Positions 58,738 to 64,000 of a stretch of 64,000 nt of DNA are shown here, in pieces; the stretch's first letter is position 1; each line of letters starts with the position of its first letter. The translations under genes and the position numbers were made by a program. Under the pieces are notes generated by a model, which did no database searches, had not been told where the DNA came from, and saw nothing but the letters and a program-made list of their open reading frames with translations. This DNA is from Nemophila menziesii (lineage: Eukaryota; Streptophyta; Magnoliopsida; Boraginales; Hydrophyllaceae): positions 12,587,840-12,651,839 of the forward strand of contig JARWIR010000011.1 of assembly GCA_029959085.1 (NCBI GenBank), written 5' to 3'.

Positions 58738-60306
58738 TGATGTCTCCCTAAATGTTCTAATTTTATACCTTTTGGAGACATCATTTTTGGTGTTTATTTG
58801 ATTAATTTGATAGACTTTTGGGCTAAATATGCAATAATCCGAATTTCCTCTTTTATTTCTAGTATTTTTGATTTATTAAACTTTTGCGCGTAATCTTGTG
58901 TATTTTAGTGAAAAGTTTGTAGGTTTTGAATATTAGCTAGGGGAGGAACACGAGAATAAAGTCAAAGATCGTGATATGGAGTCAAAGCTTGAAGATAAAT
59001 CCCGAAAAGAATTATATTTTGAAGCTGCAAATCTGGAAAACATGCCAAAGATTGCTGATTTCGAGGCACTTACGAGTTGATTTAGCCGCTGACCTTTCAA
59101 GATATTATGTTTCTTATCGAGTTACGGAAATTTAGCAAGTGATTTGAGGTCAATCGGAGTTATAACGAATCGGCTAGAGCTGTTTTAGTGGAGGTGGTGC
59201 AGCAGTTACGGGATTTGGGTTTAATTAGTGGACTTAGACTTTTCTAATTTTCACTTAAACCTTAAGTAAAAGCCCTAATCCGATTTTATCATTATAAATA
59301 GGCTTTTAGACCTCATTATTTCTTACCTCTCATTATATTCTTCAAATTAAAACATCATTAGAAGAGAGCGTCAAGAAGAAAAGAAGCTTGGAGCTGGAGA
59401 CTGTCTATATCTCCACGTTGCAGCCAATTAATCTTCCTAATTAGGTTTCTATTTTCCTTTCTGTAAAACAATTATGAATTCCTTTTTATTTATTTTCTTA
59501 GTTTTTCCAATTATGAGCTAATTTTAATTAGTGCTTGAGATCGCATTATGGATTGATTTTGATTCTATTTTATTCTATTCTTTTGTATTTGGGATTTTTA
59601 CAATTGAAATCAAATTGTGTATTAGGTATTTTTCATTAATTTGTTCTTAATAACTATAATTGACGTAATTAACCAATCATAGGTCTTAGTATCTAGGCTA
59701 TTCCAATTAGTGGCGATTGGACCACCTTGACGGGGGGTTTAGGTACAGAAATAATTAATGAATGTAGGATAGAAATTATTTGATTCTGACGAGCGTAATT
59801 AATCCTATGGCCAATTGGGTAAAATAAATTTAATCACTTAAGAATGGACTATAATCACCCTGACGGGGTTTGTAGCATTTAAGAGTAGCTCCTTAGTCCA
59901 CCCTGACGGGGGTAAGGATGACCTTAGAATCCCGACCATTACTTTTTACCAATTTGTCTCTTAAACGAAACATGGAATAAATAAGAGTTAGATGAAATCC
60001 TTGCGTATCTCAAGTGCTACTTTCTCATACTTGCGTTTTACTTTTATTTACTTGCGTCTTAGATAATTATTTGCATTTTCCATTTAGTCTTTCATTACTT
60101 AGAATAATAAAAACAAACAAACAATCATTATATCTTTTACTTGCTTTCATAAGTGCAACCAATCATTACTTGATAAGCATTGTAGTCAACCATCTCGTCC
60201 TTGGAACGAATCTGTTTTATCAACTATATTACTTGGGACAACCGTACACTTGCGGTTGTGGTTCAATTACTTTTGCATTTATTTTAGAACACACAAAGGA
60301 CCACCA
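58738..60306 (+). repeat. 3' LTR of pol-less element
   Basis: 1569 bp, the same length as the 5' LTR, ending CACAAAGGACCACCA. Followed by CCAAG (60307-60311). Confidence 0.96.
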
Positions 60307-61921
60307 CCAAGTCATTATAAATTATCAGATCCTATCTTAACCAAAAAAATACCATACTTTAAATTTGTCGATCAACTATATATTTATTTGTGTAAATGCT
60401 GTAAATATAATAATTAGTAATTTTATAGCAAAGAAAAATGTTAATTTGGCTAATTAAGTATAATTATTTGTGTTGTTTTTTGTTTAATTATACTCAGATG
60501 AATTATTATATATTTCAATATTTTCTTTGTAACTTTTCTGTTGTATCTATTAAAAAATTAGATTAATAAATAATTATAATATAATTTTGATTTAGGGTGT
60601 TCATTCACTTATAGAAATCAAATCATTATAATATGTAATTTTGATAGTGAAATTTAATGAGATGTGTATCAAAAATAAATTAATGTATATCCCTATATTT
60701 GGCACAGGACCTCATACAAGAATAATATTATTACAGACAAAAAGAAAAATGAATAAGATTGTTGGACATGCCATTTCAATCAACCACCATAATCTAATTT
60801 ATTGTTGAGGTAAGAGTCTTAGTTTAGATTATAATTTTGTAGATTTTTATCTTTTTTCTAAAGGCAGTGTGCAATATTAGCAATTTAAGTGGCATTTTTC
60901 ATTTCTTGTATAAATGGATGAAAAAGTATTAGACTAATATTGATTGATAAATGCACACAACACATTAAGTTATTTGGTGCTCATACTAATTAGGTTTTTT
61001 AATTTTCAAACCATGAATTAATTTATTTTTATGTTAAAAAATAATTTATTATTTTATGTTAAACAATTATTAGTTATATTTAATTGATCCATCATTTGGC
61101 ATATTATATTGCTTTATTGTTAAACTAATTTTTTTAATATATATGATTTTGTGATATAATAAAAAACTATCATATTGAAAATTGCCTAAATTGTAACTAA
61201 TGAATTGTCTCAATTTTCTCGATACACTCACATTTTCTCTATTCAATATTACTTCTATTTTTTTTTTGAATAATGAGTTCAATGACAAAGTTTAATTGTA
61301 AAATGATGATTCCACGCGTTTAATTTGTTAATATTTTTTAATATGGTCGGGTTGTATTGAATGAGAGAGATTTATTATGTTCTATTTCAGTTTAGACGGT
61401 TAATCTACAAGGATTGATGCATAAAAACATATTTCTTGTAAAACAATAACTAAAACAATATGTACATTGGATAGGTATTACCTTTGTGAATTATTAACAA
61501 TAAATTGTGTATAAAAAATTTAGTGCCACACCAAATTGTGGACATAAACAGTAATACTAAGAGAACATAATCGATTAATTAAAATATCATGTGTTGTAAT
61601 AAAGGAGTTACGCATTGATCAAGAAACTCTTCAAAGAGTTTGATAATAACTGGAAAAATCAATTTGATACCCTTGTATTTAATCCCTTTATTCCTTTTAG
61701 TAAAATTTATAATATAAAAGACTAAATTGTCAAAAACATAAATGGATAATATTGGTCATTTCCCCTTCTTTCTTTATCTAATTTAAGTTTTGTGTTGTTT
61801 GGACATGTCACAAAAGAAATGAAGAGACTAGTGCTCACCGATCATCCGTATCAGAGATTGATGCAGTAGGAAGTTGAGATCACAGAGAAATGAAAGTAAA
61901 CTTAAAACTCATGTATTATTT
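60307..61921. other. AT-rich noncoding part of unit F (ZF-HD fragment deleted)
   Basis: Continues the interrupted unit. At about 61377-61402 two joins skip the whole ZF-HD exon: the sequence goes from GAGAGATTTATT to TCTATTTCAGTTTAGACGG and then to AATCTACAAGGATTG. No ORF. Confidence 0.65.
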
Positions 61922-62386
61922 GGAGGTTTCCCCTTAAGTCTACCTTGACAAGAATTTGGAGGAATATAAAATCATTGCTTTTTTGTATGTATCATAAAAT
62001 TCTCCCTTAGATAATAATCACATAACAAGGCTAGTGGGGGTTACTTGCTAGTTCTCGAGCTAAACTCTTATAAATCTTTCTTCCATATATTATTTTCATG
62101 TCTTTGCTTTTCTTAATTTTAATTAGTTATTAATTGTTTAGAGTCATAAGACCAAATAAATATTTTAGTGTCTTTAGTGTCTTTAGTGTATTATCTTTTC
62201 AACCTCTTTTATTGGACTAAGTAATTGAATTATTTATAGCTTACTTTCATAGTCCCTAAGAACGAATCTTACTTATCAATTATAACTTGCAAAAGATCTG
62301 TGCATTTGCAGTGAGTTTCTCGTAGTGGTATAAGGTGTTTATTTTTTTATTTATATAATTATTTTACCATACCCTTGCAACAACCA
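61922..62386 (+). repeat. Athila-like LTR remnant, copy F
   Basis: Same layout as 21517-21967, ending CTTGCAACAACCA, with TGTTATAC following. Confidence 0.62.
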
Positions 62387-62830
62387 TGTTATACTTAGTT
62401 TCTTGTGTTGGTAATAGCACAAATATTTGCTTCCATTTCGTGAAGTGGTTGTAAAAGGTTTTGTGTTCTAACCACGGGTTAAAGAGACATGAAGATTAGC
62501 TGAGAATCTTGCAAATGCTAAGGTGGACACCCTAGTTAATGGAGTAGGAAAACCGAACCATTCTACATCGTTGTCTATCTTTCTTTCCCTACACTCTTTA
62601 CAATCCCCACTCTATATGTTCGATTAAATTCTTGTATGAATATTTCCTCTCTTAGTATCTTTTAGCTTTCTCTAACTTAAGGTATTCTAGATAACTTACA
62701 GAATAATATTTTATATTGTCTTTTAATTTTATATACTTAAAATAAAATTAGCCTATTAATTTCTATAATCATATTCAATTCTGTTTCTAGGACTTATATT
62801 GAATATTAGTTGATATCAAATCCTAGCTCT
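62387..62830 (+). repeat. Copia-like LTR end and drifted primer site, copy F
   Basis: As 21968-22380; the primer-site position reads TTGATATCAAATCC at 62810-62823. Confidence 0.6.
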
Positions 62831-62865
62831 GTTTTGTACTTAACCATTTGTAGAGTATAAACAAC

Positions 62866-63612
62866 ATGGATTCTAACCAACTGGAAGGTTCATGCTCTAC
62901 TAGATCTCTACCCTTTTCAGGTTTAACTACTTTGAGTGAAAGAAGAGAATGGAGATTTACATCAATGGATTGTCTATATTTTATGGATGGTTATCAAATA
63001 TGGTATTCAGGTTCCTTTCCAATATGAAACTGGCACAATAATGAAAGATCACAAAGATCTCACTCCTAACGAGTTAGTGAATGTTATCCGCCTCATGAAA
63101 TGTGGGAGCTTTTGCAGCCATCATATCAAGGTAGGGTAGATATCAAATAAACTATGGTTGATCTCTATATGAACTTTTTTGAATAGAGCCCGATAAAACC
63201 TCAAATGCAATGCATCAAAGATTCTCAAACATCGTAAACTCCTTGATGACTATTGGTCAAACCTACATCAATAAAGAGAAATGTTAAAAACTTAACTATG
63301 TTCTTCTAAAGAAATATAAGTCAAAGATAATGTCTACAAGAGACACAAAGGATCTCTAAAAATTGACGGTTCATGATCTTATATGAAATATCATGACAAA
63401 AGAACATGTGTTTGAAGATAATATATTAAGAGATGGTGCTTTGAGGGAGAGTTCAAAAACCCATTGCCTTTCATGCTTCAATTAGCAAGAAGAAGGAAAG
63501 AAAGGAAAAGAAGAAAATGAAGGGGAAGAGAATTCCTATGAAGAAGAGACTGGTGAAGATTAAGAACTGGCTATGTTGGCAAAAGATATGAAGAGATTTA
63601 TAAGATATAACC
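62866..63612 (+). pseudogene. Copia gag (UBN2) pseudogene, copy F (retains gag start)
   Basis: It keeps the start codon region (MDSNQLEGSCSTRSLPFSG). In a shifted frame it reads ILWMVIKYGIQVPFQYETG and MKDHKDLTPN, then, after a deletion, ELVNVIRLMKC in the wrong frame and CYPPHEMWELLQPSY in the right one. KTKITPTRDTKDL-type remnants and a lysine-rich tail follow. It breaks off at about 63612, joining sequence equivalent to 26460. No LINE fragment, so it represents the ancestral gag start. Confidence 0.78.
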
Positions 63613-64000
63613 AAAAAAGAATTAGATCGAACCTGCCAAAACCCGAGAAAAATCACTTGCAATTACTTCAATGCATAATAAGGGTTTCTCTCTTTTGTAT
63701 CATAGATCATCTTCAGCCACTGCGCTAAATGGATATCTATTGCAAAAAAAAATCAATTAAACAAGCCATTATAAGAGAAAATTTCACACTCTAACATCCC
63801 CTTAATGCAATAAGAACATCACCGTTCATAGGTAAAGACATCCTACTATTATAAATATGACAATTTTCAGATATGTGTATAAAATTATACAAACGAGTTA
63901 AATTACACATAAATTTTAATTTTATATCATTTTGTTTTGTAGAGTTTAATTAAAAAGTTGATTTTTTTTAGACCTGGGCATTATCATTGTGTAGGAGGAA
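63613..64000. other. AT-rich tail of a unit, cut by window end
   Basis: Matches 26460-26830 (GATCGAACCTGCC, CAGCCACTGCGCTAAATGGA, GACCTGGGCATTATC). No ORF. Confidence 0.65.

Larger units (their letters stand above)
52656..60306 (+). mobile_element. Complete pol-less LTR retrotransposon (non-autonomous, Athila-related)
   Basis: 7,651 bp with 1569-bp LTRs (52656-54224 and 58738-60306), target duplication CCAAG (52651-52655 and 60307-60311), tRNA-Asp-type primer site and a polypurine tract. The pre-insertion sequence survives at about 39985 (AACCCAAGTCATTTTAAA), which proves the boundaries. The only coding part is an acidic ORF with one stop; no protease, RT or integrase was found. Many noncoding blocks match the Athila-like element at 979-12195, so it was probably mobilised by enzymes of that group. 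The LTRs differ at roughly 30 positions by eye (about 2%). Confidence 0.95.
17005..64000 (+). repeat. Rearranged array of composite ~8-9 kb repeat units
   Basis: Modules recur in the same order and orientation: GATGAGTTTGACTAAC block (17660, 26912, 31994, 38715, partly 51660), AT-rich DNA, ZF-HD exon fragment (17005, 20393, 34631, 43071), LTR remnants (21517, 44096, 61922), copia gag (23612, 28694, 35588, 45033, 47337, 62866), GC-rich internal repeat (25052, 30134, 36944, 46666, 48793) and AT-rich DNA again. Copies are joined directly, truncated or permuted. No pol is present. Two later insertions lie inside (41073-42954 and 52656-60306). Confidence 0.85.

Overview
This is a gene-poor, AT-rich plant nuclear window, most likely from a eudicot. 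The evidence is Athila-type Ty3/gypsy and copia-type LTR retrotransposons, a CACTA (En/Spm) DNA transposon with plant TNP2 and DUF4216 domains, plant L1-type LINE fragments, and a plant-specific ZF-HD homeodomain fragment. I cannot name the species. I see no intact host gene, no rRNA or tRNA and no CRISPR. Every long reading frame belongs to a mobile element, and most are broken.

Left third (1-17004): a CACTA element lies on the minus strand. Its right terminus (inverted CACTACTACAGCGC) is at 17004, subterminal GTAGTCGYTA repeats occupy 16655-17004, and a broken TNP2/DUF4218/DUF4216 transposase runs from 15688 down to 12215. A complete 11,217-bp Athila-like retrotransposon (979-12195) with two 1.48-kb LTRs and a GTATC target duplication has inserted just past the transposase stop. 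The 40-bp tandem array at 1-873 is therefore probably the far part of the same CACTA, whose left end lies outside the window. The Athila gag-pol is broken by two nonsense codons and one small deletion. It also carries an extra intact 164-aa ORF between pol and the 3' LTR.

Middle and right (17005-64000): a rearranged array of a composite unit of roughly 8-9 kb. The unit order is: AT-rich DNA, a C-terminal ZF-HD exon fragment, an Athila-like LTR remnant, a copia-like LTR with a tRNA-Met-type primer site, a copia gag (UBN2) pseudogene, a short GC-rich block of internal repeats, and more AT-rich DNA. There is no pol. In one lineage the 5' part of gag was replaced by an internal fragment of a LINE (ORF1 DUF4283 plus endonuclease). 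That chimera was then duplicated in tandem (22139-27220 and 27221-32302, offset 5082 bp), and a third trace lies at 47240. Breakpoints between units show short microhomologies.

Two later insertions lie inside the array. One is a 1.88-kb TG...CA segment at 41073-42954. The other is a complete 7,651-bp LTR element (52656-60306, 1569-bp LTRs, CCAAG target duplication) that has no pol and encodes only an acidic 404-codon ORF with one stop. This pol-less element shares primer site, polypurine tract, LTR tips, a small hairpin, a long-range CTTTGCCGG/CCGGCAAAG pair and several GAGTTKGGGGT tracts with the Athila-like element, in the same order. The two look like a non-autonomous element and a relative of its helper that have kept a common set of cis-acting signals; I consider this the most interesting system in the window.
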